Below, piece by piece: positions 8,755 through 17,639 of a stretch of 64,000 nucleotides of DNA; within the stretch, counting starts at the first letter, position 1, and each line of letters begins with the position of its first letter. The stretch lies in the NCBI RefSeq assembly GCF_021088345.1, contig NZ_CP088156.1, positions 2,046,001 to 2,110,000 on the forward strand. The letters run 5' to 3'. The notes below the pieces were generated by a model, which worked only from the letters and a program-made list of their open reading frames with translations, did not search any database and had not been told where the DNA came from. The stretch comes from Bradyrhizobium ontarionense (GTDB lineage Bacteria > Pseudomonadota > Alphaproteobacteria > Rhizobiales > Xanthobacteraceae). Position numbers and translations under genes: made by a program.

Positions 8755-10674
8755 TCACTTGGACGTGGCAAAATAGAAATCGACCCGCCCCGGCACCGAG
8801 CCATAGGTATATGGCTGTTGCCGACGCTCGGTCATGTCCATCACATCGTCCCGTACGTTGTCGAACAGGCGGCGAACCTCGACACCCGGCACCTGCATGT
8901 TCTTGACGAACGCAGTCGCAAAGGGAGAATTTGCCGCATCACCGTCGAGTGCGGTTTCGCCGTGTTTCGCGGCAAAAACGACCAGGGTCCCGGGATCTGG
9001 CTCCATCTGCGCCAACCCGCGGCTGACGGACCGCGAGGCCACGGTCATCGTTCGCTTCATCTGGCTTGCGAACGGGTTGTCGCGACAGGCATCCAGCAGC
9101 ACCAGGCGGAGGCGTTTTGCGCGTTCCGCAGAGTTGAGCACCTGATCGATCGAGACCGCTTCGAGGCTGACGTCGCGATCGCTGCCGATCCTGGCATCGA
9201 CGGGAACGAGATAGTTGACGCCGGCCACCTCCATGCCGTGCCCGGCGTAGTAGACGACGGCCCAATCTGCAGACTCAGCCTGTCTTGCGAACTCCCGTAG
9301 CGCGCCGACGAGCTGCTCCCTGTTCAGGTCATTCTGGAGCGTCACCATCTGAAAATTGGCCCGGCGCAGCGCGTCCGCCACCAGGATCGCGTCCCGCCCC
9401 GGATTGGGAAGCGCCGGAACATTCTGATAGGCAGAATTGCCGATCACCAGTGCGACCCGCCGGCCAGGTGAACGGGGCACGAGCAACGCCGCAACCGGCG
9501 CCGGCTTGCTTTCCGTGGCCGGGGGCGAAGCCTCAGAACCTGTCCCATCATTGCGGTTGGCCTGCTGCTTCGCTCCCGCGCGTTGCGCCATCTCCTGCTG
9601 CAGCTTCTTCTGATAGGCTTCATACGCCTTCGGATCGACCGGAGCCCCGTCATATGCCTTGTTGAAGTCGCGCAAGGGGAGGCTCATGGAAACCACCCGA
9701 CCGGTATTGAGGGTCGCCTGAATGGTCATGGCCTGCCCACGCCGGAGGCTCCCGAGCAGCTCCGGCGTGAATTCGTAATCCGACATGCAGCCGTTCTTGA
9801 AGCAGATGACGAACGGCTTCTGCATCGTCACGTCGTCGCCGATCAGCAAGCGGGTGCCCGTGGCGATGTCCATTCCCAGCGGCAGTGTCAGCCGCAGCAA
9901 TTTCTTCGGATCGGCTTCCGGCTCGATGACCACGGCCGCGACCACCGGTTGTCCAGAGTCTATCCTGGCATCCTTGCCCGTAAAGCAGACCTGCTTGGCA
10001 TCGGCGTCCTTGCCTTTCAGACAGAACTTGGTCCAGGGCGGCATGGCGACGAGATCGGGCTTCAAAATCGCGAGGTTCTTGTCGTTCCTGATCTTGAACA
10101 AGGCGACGAGCATTTTCCTTTGCTGCTCGTCGACGGCTTTCCAGCTCAGAGTCTTGGCAGCGAGAACCTGTTCGAGATCGGCGAGCGGAAGCGGAAACGA
10201 CAGTGGAGCGCCATTCGAATTGATGGCCTGAACGACCAGGCTTTTCCCCTTTTTGAGCATGTCGATCAGTTCAGGGGTCGCGCTATAGTCCGATACACAC
10301 CCCTCCGCTGCGCAGAACAAATAAGGGCTCTGCATCGGTTTTTCGGCGTCGACGAGGATCCGTGTCCCGTGAACGGTTTGCATGCCGAGCGGGAGAACGA
10401 CCCTCAAGACCTTCCGGGTGTCTCCGTCTTTCTCGACGAGCACAGCCACAACCGACATTTCGCCCTCGACGGCCCGCGCGGTCTTGGTCGTGAAGCAGAT
10501 CTGCTTGCCGTCCACGTCGGCATCGCGCGTACAGGCTTTCGACCACGGCGAATAGGAGAGCTTGATCTCTTGCGCGGGCTTATTTTCCGCAGACGCATGT
10601 GGGACCAACGCAGGAAGGTGAGCAAGAGCGAGGGCGATGCCGCCCCGCACGAGCGCCGCAGAAAAAATCCTCAT
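8755..10674 (-). CDS. exported caspase-family protease with two N-terminal IalB-type domains
   Basis: A 639-residue protein. Residues 1-29 are a signal peptide ending at HASA. Two tandem segments at about 36-175 and 205-345 each contain the invasion-associated locus B (IalB) pattern: W(S/T)K.C, QICF or QVCF, LPLGM, GTR(I/L)L, and a Cys pair around the C..GC(V/M)SDY block. A Gln/Lys-rich linker leads to a C14 caspase-like domain from about 405. There the dyad is H479 (YYAGHG) and C530 (LLDACRDN). Metacaspase-like domains cleave after Arg/Lys; the substrate is unknown. It is transcribed alone, and the stop lies about 290 bp upstream of secE. Confidence 0.88.
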   Translation of the reverse strand: MRIFSAALVRGGIALALAHLPALVPHASAENKPAQEIKLSYSPWSKACTRDADVDGKQICFTTKTARAVEGEMSVVAVLVEKDGDTRKVLRVVLPLGMQTVHGTRILVDAEKPMQSPYLFCAAEGCVSDYSATPELIDMLKKGKSLVVQAINSNGAPLSFPLPLADLEQVLAAKTLSWKAVDEQQRKMLVALFKIRNDKNLAILKPDLVAMPPWTKFCLKGKDADAKQVCFTGKDARIDSGQPVVAAVVIEPEADPKKLLRLTLPLGMDIATGTRLLIGDDVTMQKPFVICFKNGCMSDYEFTPELLGSLRRGQAMTIQATLNTGRVVSMSLPLRDFNKAYDGAPVDPKAYEAYQKKLQQEMAQRAGAKQQANRNDGTGSEASPPATESKPAPVAALLVPRSPGRRVALVIGNSAYQNVPALPNPGRDAILVADALRRANFQMVTLQNDLNREQLVGALREFARQAESADWAVVYYAGHGMEVAGVNYLVPVDARIGSDRDVSLEAVSIDQVLNSAERAKRLRLVLLDACRDNPFASQMKRTMTVASRSVSRGLAQMEPDPGTLVVFAAKHGETALDGDAANSPFATAFVKNMQVPGVEVRRLFDNVRDDVMDMTERRQQPYTYGSVPGRVDFYFATSK

Positions 10675-10970
10675 GCCCGCAAACCCTTTCGCAAGATCGA
10701 TGCTGGGTTGAACGTGAGTCTAGCGTCTTGCGGGATTCGCGGCAGCGGAAAAACCGCCCGCCGGGCCAAGAACCCGCGGGCTGGGTCAACCGGTGCGACT
10801 CGCCGCATTGCTGGCCACCGAGTACCGCCGCCACGAGCGTCTTTCCGCACGATGGGACAACGACCGTTCGCCGCGACGAAATGCCGTGGTTCATTCAAAG
10901 CCCACGCTTGCCCGGCGTAATCGGTGCCCTCATGCTGCTGCTCATAAACACAATGATCCGGAGGAAGCCC

Positions 10971-12191
10971 ATGACTCTTGCCACGCGCAAGGGACTGATG
11001 AGCCTTGCGGCCATCGGCCTTGCCAGCCTCGGCCTCACAGCCATTCCCGCTCGAGCCCAGGCCCCGCTCAAGATCGGCGTGCTCAGCGACTTCTCGTCGG
11101 TCTATTCGGACATCGGCGGCCAGGGCAATCTCGAGGCGACCAAGCTCGCGATCGAGGAGTTCGGCGGCTCGATGTTCGGCAAGCCGATCGAGGTCATCAG
11201 CGCCGATCCGCAGAACAAGGCCGACATCGCCGCCTCGATCGCCCGCAAATGGTACGAGAACGAAGGCGTCGACATGATCATCGACATGCCGACCTCGGCC
11301 ACCGCGCTCGCCGGCATGGAGATGTCGAAGCAATTCGAGAAGCTGATGATCGTGACGGACGCGGCGAGCTCCGACATCACCGGCAAGGCGTGCTCGCCCT
11401 ACACCGTGCACTGGACCTACGACACCTACGGCAACGCGCACACCGTCGGCAGCGCCATCGTCAAGAACGGCGGCACCAGCTGGTTCTTCATCACCGCCGA
11501 CTATCTGTTCGGCCACTCGATCGAGCGCGACACCGGCGACGTCGTGCGCGCCGCCGGGGGCACGGTGGTCGGCAGCGCCCGGCATCCCCTGAACAACCAG
11601 GACTTCTCGTCCTTCCTGCTGCAGGCCCAGGCCTCCAAGGCCAAGATCATCGGCATGGCCAACGGCGGTGGCGATACCATCAACACCATCAAGCAGGCGG
11701 CCGAGTTCGGCATTGTCGCGGGCGGCCAGAACCTCGCCGGCATCGTGATGTTCATCTCGGACATCCACAGCCTCGGCCTGAAGCTCGCGCAAGGCCTGAT
11801 CATCACCGAGGCCTATTACTGGGATCTCAACGACCGCACGCGGGCGTTCGGCAAGAAGTTCTTCGAGCGCATGAAGCGGATGCCGACCATGAATCAGGCG
11901 GCGACCTACAGCGCCACCCTGCACTATCTCAACGCGGTCAAGGCCGCCGGCACCCGCGACACCAAGCCGGTGCTGGCCAAGATGCGCGAGACCCCGGTGC
12001 GCGACGCCTTCACCGACAACGGCGTCCTCCGCGAGGACGGCCGCATGGTGCACTCGATGTTCCTGTTCGAGGTGAAGAAGCCCGAGGAATCGAAGGCGCC
12101 GTGGGATTATTACAAGGTGCTGGCGGAGGTGCCGGGCGACCAGGCGTTCCGGCCGCTCAAGGACGGCAACTGTCCTTATGTGAAGCAATAA
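10971..12191 (+). CDS. ABC transporter substrate-binding protein, branched-chain amino-acid (LivJ) type
   Basis: A 406-residue periplasmic binding protein. The signal peptide runs to about residue 29 (IPARAQA), followed by the type I fold start LKIGVLSDFSSVYSDIGG. The ATG at 10971 has GGAGG about 6 nt upstream; a much longer upstream frame is not supported. No permease or ATPase genes adjoin it, so it is an orphan receptor that must share a transporter or act otherwise. The ligand is not predictable; members of this class bind aromatic acids, amides or branched-chain amino acids. Confidence 0.9.
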   Translation: MTLATRKGLMSLAAIGLASLGLTAIPARAQAPLKIGVLSDFSSVYSDIGGQGNLEATKLAIEEFGGSMFGKPIEVISADPQNKADIAASIARKWYENEGVDMIIDMPTSATALAGMEMSKQFEKLMIVTDAASSDITGKACSPYTVHWTYDTYGNAHTVGSAIVKNGGTSWFFITADYLFGHSIERDTGDVVRAAGGTVVGSARHPLNNQDFSSFLLQAQASKAKIIGMANGGGDTINTIKQAAEFGIVAGGQNLAGIVMFISDIHSLGLKLAQGLIITEAYYWDLNDRTRAFGKKFFERMKRMPTMNQAATYSATLHYLNAVKAAGTRDTKPVLAKMRETPVRDAFTDNGVLREDGRMVHSMFLFEVKKPEESKAPWDYYKVLAEVPGDQAFRPLKDGNCPYVKQ

Positions 12192-12280
12192 GCGGTTGCC
12201 AAAATGCATTCGGGGCTCGCGTGTCGCGGGCCCCGGTCCAACCATCTCTGTCGATTTTCGGCTTAAGTGCTTGATCTCGC

Positions 12281-12356
12281 TGGCAGGAGTGGAGAGGCTC
12301 GAACTCCCAACCCCCGGTTTTGGAGACCGGTGCTCTACCAATTGAGCTACACTCCT
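12281..12356 (-). tRNA. trnW: tRNA-Trp (CCA anticodon)
   Basis: A 76-nt cloverleaf on the minus strand. The acceptor AGGAGTG/CACTCCT is perfectly paired, the anticodon loop CTCCAAA contains CCA, the discriminator is G73, and the 3' CCA is encoded. In many bacteria this tRNA sits right upstream of secE. Here a binding-protein gene and a caspase gene (about 3.8 kb) intervene. Confidence 0.97.
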
Positions 12357-12506
12357 AGCGAGCCGGGACTGCGTCGCCGGTTCGCGCCGTTTCAAGCATA
12401 GACCTCCCCCCGAATGCAAGGGTGCAATGGGGCAAATCGACTGGTCAGACCACAACTTCCGCGCCAGACTTGATGCAAACCGACAACGCGCCTCCAGGGA
12501 GAGCCC

Positions 12507-13742
12507 ATGACCCCGCCACCCGCCGCACCCAGCGTGCCTCTTGCCGCGCTCCGTTCCCTGACCCCGCCTCTGCCGGACGCCAAGCCCGGCTCGCTCGGCC
12601 TGTCGCCGGTCCGGCTGCAGCGGGCCTCCGACGCCTTCAAGCGCGAGGTCGACAAGGGAACCATCCCCGGCGCGACCTTGCTCGTCGCCCGGCGCGGCCG
12701 GATCGGCTGGTTCGACGCGATCGGCCGCCAGGGCCCTGGCGCCGACACGCCGATGCGGCCCGACTCGATCTTCCGCATCTTCTCGATGACCAAGCCGATC
12801 GTCTCGATCGGGATCATGATGCTGGTCGAGGACGGTGAGCTGCTGCTCAGCGATCCCGTGGCCAAGTTCATCCCGGAATTCGCCGACCAGAAGCTCGGCA
12901 TCGACAATGGCGGCCAGCTGACGCTGGTGCCGGTCGCGCAGCCGATGACGATCCAGGACCTGCTGCGCCACACCTCCGGGATCGCCTACGAGCACACCGG
13001 CACCTCGCCGGTGCACCAGCTCTACCAGCAGTCGCGGGTGCGCAGCCGCAAGATCACCAATGCCGAGCATGCCGCGATCGTGGCCGGCCTGCCGCTGATC
13101 TGCCAGCCCGGCGCGGCGTTCAACTATAGCCGCTCCACCGACATCCTCGGTCGGGTCATCGAGGTCGTTTCCGGCAAGCCGCTCGGCGCCTTCCTTGGCG
13201 AGCGCATCCTCAAGCCGCTCGGCATGAACGAGACCGGCTTCTTCACGGCCGAGGCCAACGCCAACCGCCTGGCCGAGCCGTTTGCCAGCGATCCCTGGAC
13301 CGGCGAGCCGGTCAGCCTGTTCAACATGACCGAGCAGCCGGTGATGGAATCCGGCGGCGGCGGGCTGGTGTCCACCACGATGGACTATGCCCGCTTCTGC
13401 CAGATGCTGCTCAATGGCGGCAGCCTCGATGGCACGCGGCTGGTCGGCCGCAAGACGCTCGAGCTGATGGCCTCCGATCATCTCGGGCCGCACGTCGAGG
13501 TCCAGGGCACGATCCTGTCGCCGGGCCACGGCTTCGGCCTCGGCTTCGCGGTGCGGAGACAGGCCGGGATCGCCCCCTTCCCCGGCTCGGCCGGCACCTT
13601 CTTCTGGAGCGGCATCGCCGGCACCTTCTTCTGGATCGACCCGAAGGAGGAGCTGTTCGCGGTGTTCATGGCGCAAGGTCCCGGCCAGCGCGACTACCTG
13701 CGCACGCTGGTGCGCGACGTGGTGTATGCGGCGGTGGAGTAA
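12507..13742 (+). CDS. serine hydrolase, class C beta-lactamase/esterase fold
   Basis: A 411-residue protein of the beta-lactamase-related family (EstB-like esterases and DD-peptidase relatives). The catalytic S93-x-x-K96 tetrad (SMTK) and Y207 in the YSRS motif are visible. GGGAGAG precedes the ATG by 6 nt. There is no signal peptide, so it is probably cytoplasmic; esterase or transesterase activity is more likely than lactam resistance. It is a single gene next to tRNA-Trp. Confidence 0.88.
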   Translation: MTPPPAAPSVPLAALRSLTPPLPDAKPGSLGLSPVRLQRASDAFKREVDKGTIPGATLLVARRGRIGWFDAIGRQGPGADTPMRPDSIFRIFSMTKPIVSIGIMMLVEDGELLLSDPVAKFIPEFADQKLGIDNGGQLTLVPVAQPMTIQDLLRHTSGIAYEHTGTSPVHQLYQQSRVRSRKITNAEHAAIVAGLPLICQPGAAFNYSRSTDILGRVIEVVSGKPLGAFLGERILKPLGMNETGFFTAEANANRLAEPFASDPWTGEPVSLFNMTEQPVMESGGGGLVSTTMDYARFCQMLLNGGSLDGTRLVGRKTLELMASDHLGPHVEVQGTILSPGHGFGLGFAVRRQAGIAPFPGSAGTFFWSGIAGTFFWIDPKEELFAVFMAQGPGQRDYLRTLVRDVVYAAVE

Positions 13743-13813
13743 GGGCGGCGCCCCCTCGCCGTCCCGGCCCACGCAGGACCATCGTCTGCCGTGGTGTCGC
13801 GACAACCGCAGCT

Positions 13814-13927
13814 GTCGTCCCGGCGAACGCCGGGACCCATAACCACCGCCGGGAATGTGACAGGCAACTGGCAGTGACGTCCCTCGACAGATCACGCGGT
13901 ATGGGTCCCGGCGTTCGCCGGGACGAC
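13814..13927. repeat. 114-bp element with perfect 28-bp inverted ends
   Basis: Positions 13814-13841 and 13900-13927 are exact reverse complements (starting GTCGTCCCGGCGAACGCCGG). Each arm is itself self-complementary around CCGGCGAACGCCGG. Related copies lie at 16748-16894 and 30838-31000. It separates two convergent genes. Confidence 0.75.
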
Positions 13928-13970
13928 AGTGGAGAGCGTGGCCGCACCGCGCGCCACGCTCGCATTGACC

Positions 13971-14738
13971 TCAACTGATCGTGGCGCCGCCGTCGATCAC
14001 CATGGTCTGGCCGGTCATGAAGTTGCCGGCCGCAGAGCCCAGGAACACCGCCGCGCCCGCGATCTCGTCGGGGATGCCGATGCGGAGCAGCGGCGTGCGC
14101 GCGGTCGAGGCCTTCAAATTCTCCGGATTGTCCCACAGCGCTTTCGCGAAGTCGGTCTTGATCAGGCCCGGCGCGATGCAGTTCACGCGGATGTTGTGCG
14201 GACCGTATTCGCAGGCGAGGTTGCGCGCGAGCTGCATGTCCGCGGCCTTGGAGATTGCGTAGGCGCCGAGGATGGTCGAGCCCTTGAGGCCGCCAATCGA
14301 TGACACGATGATGACCGAGCCGTCCTTGCGCGCGATCATCTGCGGCACGACCATGCTGATCAGCCAGTTGTTGGCGACGATGTTGTTGTCGAGGATCTTG
14401 CGGAACTGATCATCGGAAATGCCGGCGAGCGGCCCGTAATACGGGTTCGACGCGGCGTTGCAGACCAGCACGTCGATCTGGCCATAGATGCGGTTGGCCT
14501 CGTCGACGAGATTCTGCAGATTCTCCTTGCTGGAGATGTTGGCGGCGACCGCAGCCGCGGTGCCCGCGCCGAACCGATCGTTGAGCTCCTTCGCGACGGC
14601 CTCGCAGACATCGGCCTTGCGCGATGAGATCACCACCTTGGCGCCATGCTCGGCCATGCGCTCGGCGATGGCGAGCCCGATGCCGCGGGTCGAGCCGGTG
14701 ACGACGGCGACCTTGCCGGTCATGTCGAACAGGGTCAT
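13971..14738 (-). CDS. SDR-family oxidoreductase
   Basis: A 255-residue classical short-chain dehydrogenase. The cofactor motif is TGSTRGIG at 14-21, the structural NAAS appears as CNAAS, and the active site has S147, Y160 and K164 (YAISK). The C-terminal VIDGGATIS ending is typical of the glucose/3-oxoacyl reductase-like branch. NAD(P) preference and substrate are undetermined. The acyl-CoA and phosphotransferase genes nearby allow a role in acyl metabolism, but it is not in their operon. Confidence 0.9.
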   Translation of the reverse strand: MTLFDMTGKVAVVTGSTRGIGLAIAERMAEHGAKVVISSRKADVCEAVAKELNDRFGAGTAAAVAANISSKENLQNLVDEANRIYGQIDVLVCNAASNPYYGPLAGISDDQFRKILDNNIVANNWLISMVVPQMIARKDGSVIIVSSIGGLKGSTILGAYAISKAADMQLARNLACEYGPHNIRVNCIAPGLIKTDFAKALWDNPENLKASTARTPLLRIGIPDEIAGAAVFLGSAAGNFMTGQTMVIDGGATIS

Positions 14739-14818
14739 GGGGAGTCCTCCTATTAGTTGTTGTGGGTCGAAAATGATGGCCGCGAACTCGGTGCACCCTC
14801 TTTACGGTGCCAGTGACT

Positions 14819-14985
14819 GCGCCCTCTCCCCTTGTGGGAGAGGGCAGCACCGGCACCAGCGTCATACTCACTCGGGTGAGGGGTTTGTCTCCACAAGCAT
14901 CGTCTCTGTGGAGGCAAACCCCTCACCCGGCATGATCGCGCTATGCGCGATCATGCCACCCTCTCCCACAAGGGGAGAGGGTGCA
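14819..14985. repeat. about 170-bp nested inverted-repeat element
   Basis: The outer arms contain CCCTCTCCC-CTTGT-GGGAGAGGG (14822-14844) and its inverse at 14959-14981. Inner arms around GGGTGAGGGGTTTGTC and GGCAAACCCCTCACCC are also complementary. The whole transcript could fold as one long hairpin. It lies in the 337-bp gap between two minus-strand genes, which holds no gene. Confidence 0.7.
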
Positions 14986-15075
14986 CTGCCCGCGTGGCGA
15001 GATGAGTTGAGAACGCCGCATGGTTCAAATCGTGTCTGTGAACAGGACATTGAGCAAATCCAACTCGTGATCCCC

Positions 15076-15783
15076 TCACGCCAGCTTGCTCGTCGTTACC
15101 TCCGGCCCGGCCGGCTGATGCATCGCCTTGTGCGCGGCATCGGCGATCCAGGGCTGCTGATTGACCATCGGCAGCCGCCATGTGCTGGTCTCGCCGCCCA
15201 CGATGTGGTCGAGCCGCGTCACCGAGCAGTTGTCGATGTCGAAGGCGAGCCCCTTCTCGACCAGGCCGCCCAGCGCAAAGCCGACCGCGGCCTTGATCGT
15301 CCCGCCATGGCCGACCGCGACGACGTCGCGGCCCGCTTCCGCCTCCGTGATGCGCGCGACGGCGGCGGTCACGCGGATGTAGAGATCCATGTAGCTCTCG
15401 CCGCCGGGCGCCGGCTGGTCGATGCCGGCGAACCAGTTGCTCCCGGCAGGCTGGCTCGCCAGGAAGGCGGCGCGGTTCATGCCCTGCCATTGGCCGAGAT
15501 TCTGCTCGGCAAAGGCGGCTTCCTTGGTCATCGTCTCGGGCCGCGGAAAGCCGGCGGCCCAGACCGCCTCGGCGGTCTGATGCGTGCGCATCAAATTGCT
15601 CGCATACCAGACCGCGCCGCGCGGCAGGATCTTGGCGACGGCCTCGAAGACGTCGCGGTCGCTGGTGTCGCAGGCAATGTCGGACTGACCGTAAATGTTG
15701 CCGCCATCATTGCGCACCGGTGCGTGACGCACCCACCACCAGCGCGTGGTGACGACAGAAGGACTATTCCCGTTATCGGACAT
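15076..15783 (-). CDS. histidine phosphatase family protein
   Basis: A 235-residue phosphoglycerate-mutase-like phosphatase. The phosphorylated His lies in VRHAPV (R19, H20), the variant of the RHG motif common in alphaproteobacteria. R66 follows in SNLMRTHQT and the second His is H159 in VGHGGT. Substrates of this branch range from sugar phosphates to cobalamin precursors; nothing in the neighbourhood picks one. Confidence 0.87.
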   Translation of the reverse strand: MSDNGNSPSVVTTRWWWVRHAPVRNDGGNIYGQSDIACDTSDRDVFEAVAKILPRGAVWYASNLMRTHQTAEAVWAAGFPRPETMTKEAAFAEQNLGQWQGMNRAAFLASQPAGSNWFAGIDQPAPGGESYMDLYIRVTAAVARITEAEAGRDVVAVGHGGTIKAAVGFALGGLVEKGLAFDIDNCSVTRLDHIVGGETSTWRLPMVNQQPWIADAAHKAMHQPAGPEVTTSKLA

Positions 15784-15936
15784 CGCTCACCCTTCCCTCC
15801 GCTGTCCTCTCGCTGTACGTGATGAGCCAACCCGTCTCAAGTCAGTTCGTCGGCGTCGTGACGCCGGCATGTTTGAAACGGCGTTTGAATTCCGTTGCGC
15901 GGCACGCAACTGATCACAAATCATGCAGGAGGAAAC

Positions 15937-16722
15937 ATGGGCCGCCTCGAAGGAAAATCCGTCATCATCACCGGCGCCGGCAGCGGTATCGGCCGCGCGG
16001 CGTCGCTGTTGTTCACGAAAGAAGGCGCGCGGCTGATCGCAGTCGATCGCAGCGAGGGCGTCAAGGAGACGGTCGAGCTCGTCAAGCAGCAGGGCGGCAT
16101 CGCGGAGGCTGTGATGGCCGACGCCGGCTCCGAGGCCGACGTGAGCGGCTTCATCGATCGCGCGGTCGCGACCTACGGCCGGCTCGACGTGATCTGGGCC
16201 AATGCCGGCATCTCCGGCGGCTTGATACCGATCGCCGAGCAGACCGTCGAGCACTGGCAGGAGATCCTGCGCATCAACTTGATCGGCCCGTTCCTGGCGA
16301 TCAAATACGCGATGCCGCACATGGTGCGGCAGCAGCGTGGTGCCATCGTCTGCACCGCCTCGGTCGCAGGATTGAAATCCGGCGCGTCGGGCCATCCGTA
16401 CGCCGCCAGCAAGGCCGGCGTGATCAGCCTGGTGCAGACCACGGCCTATTCGCTGTCCGGCACCGGCGTGCGTATCAACGCGGTCTGTCCCGGCCTGATC
16501 GAGACCGGCATGACCAAGCCGATCTTCGACGGCGCCAAGGAGCGCGGCACCGAGGGCAAGATCGGCCAGCTCAATCCCCTGAAGCGCGCCGGCCAGCCGC
16601 ACGAGATCGCCGCCATGGCCCTGTTCCTCGCCAGCGACGAGGCGTCCTACGTCAACGGCCAGGCCTTCCCGGTCGACGGCGGCCTCACCGCGTCGATGCC
16701 GTATGCGGGCAAGCCGATCTAG
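15937..16722 (+). CDS. SDR-family oxidoreductase
   Basis: A 261-residue classical SDR: TGAGSGIG at 12-19, NAG motif at about 89-91, catalytic S142, Y155 and K159 (YAASK). D37 after the second strand suggests NAD preference. The start at 15937 has AGGAGG 4-5 nt upstream, which rules out the longer frame from 15895. It is divergent from the histidine phosphatase, and the substrate is unknown. Confidence 0.92.
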   Translation: MGRLEGKSVIITGAGSGIGRAASLLFTKEGARLIAVDRSEGVKETVELVKQQGGIAEAVMADAGSEADVSGFIDRAVATYGRLDVIWANAGISGGLIPIAEQTVEHWQEILRINLIGPFLAIKYAMPHMVRQQRGAIVCTASVAGLKSGASGHPYAASKAGVISLVQTTAYSLSGTGVRINAVCPGLIETGMTKPIFDGAKERGTEGKIGQLNPLKRAGQPHEIAAMALFLASDEASYVNGQAFPVDGGLTASMPYAGKPI

Positions 16723-16747
16723 GCGAGCTGCCGCCACAAACACCGGT

Positions 16748-16894
16748 GTCGTCCCCGCGAACGCGGGGACCCATACCGCGAAATCTCGCGAGGACATAAC
16801 TGGCAGTTGCCCATCACACGACAGCCTGTGGTTATGGATCCCGGCTCGGCGCACCGACAGCGCATTCGCGCTATCAGTGCTTGGCCGGGACGAC
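16748..16894. repeat. palindromic repeat, GTCGTCCC family
   Basis: The left end GTCGTCCCCGCGAACGCGGG and the right end GGCCGGGACGAC match the ends of the 13814-13927 element with internal divergence. Confidence 0.5.
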
Positions 16895-16911
16895 AGTCTT
16901 TGTTGCAACCG

Positions 16912-16985
16912 TCATTGCGAGCGCAGCGGAGCAATCCAGGAGCAACAACCAGGACTCTGGATTGCTTCGCTGCGCTCGCAATGAC
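16912..16985. repeat. palindromic repeat, GTCATTGCGAGCGCAGCG family
   Basis: Inverted arms GTCATTGCGAGCGCAGCG... and ...CGCTGCGCTCGCAATGAC enclose a short centre. The same element occurs intact at 27955-28032 and split by an IS at 31093-32442. Confidence 0.75.
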
Positions 16986-17065
16986 GGAATGTAATCATGC
17001 ACAATTCTTCCCGCGACGCCCTTGCGCCCGAGTGCTGCCGAATTCACCGCCCTCTCAATCGAAGG

Positions 17066-17440
17066 GCGCAGGGAAGGCCAGGCGTCGGCTGACGCCTGCG
17101 GCCCGCCTGCGAAAAAAATGCAGGCGGCAGGTACCACAGGTGCAGCCGAGAACGCCCGGCCTTCCCTGCGCGATGGTCTTCACGCTTATACGCAGTCTGC
17201 CTGGTGCACCGGGCTTGTTGGCCACCATGCGCACAATGCGCTTTGAGCACATTGCGCGGGACACCAGCATCGGGGTGTCAGCACGCTGCGACTTCACGTC
17301 CGCAGCAAAGCCGTTCGTCCGCGCATCCCAGGGACACGCTGCGGCTCCATCGCGGCCATCGCTCCCCGCCTCGCGTGTCGTGACGATCGCGCGCAACGCC
17401 CCTTCGAGTGAGGCGGGATGCGCGCATCAAAGCACGGTTT
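17066..17440 (+). repeat. structured dispersed repeat, copy A
   Basis: About 375 bp, clearly homologous along its length to 32566-32943. GCGCAGGGAAGGCC (17066-17079) pairs with 17158-17171. Inside it are the hairpins AGGCGTC/GACGCCT (80-97) and CCGCCTGC/GCAGGCGG (17103-17127). A long CCGCCTC...GAGGCGG stem ends the element. Short frames within it are not conserved as protein. The remaining gap to 17640 shows nothing else recognisable. Confidence 0.7.
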
Positions 17441-17639
17441 CCGAAAAAACGAAAGTAAAATCTTCAAGCACGAGAGGCCGGCAGCGCTCATCCCGTTGAA
17501 GGACTGCACAAACTTCGGCGGTCGGCGCATCCGGTTCGCGAGCTTCGACGGCGCTTGCCGCCGCACCTGAACCGCGTGTCACCCGGTCTGCGTCGCCCGT
17601 CGGGCAACGGCCACGGTGATCCCCCCGGGGCCAAGGACA

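Noticed and set aside
10671..13895. 1074-codon open frame on the minus strand
   Set aside because: It is antisense to the binding-protein and serine-hydrolase genes and to tRNA-Trp; composition is Arg/His/Gly-rich without motifs, as expected from high-GC codon bias.
17040..17440. Small proteins encoded by the 380-bp repeat
   Set aside because: Frames are not conserved between the two copies, while base pairing is.
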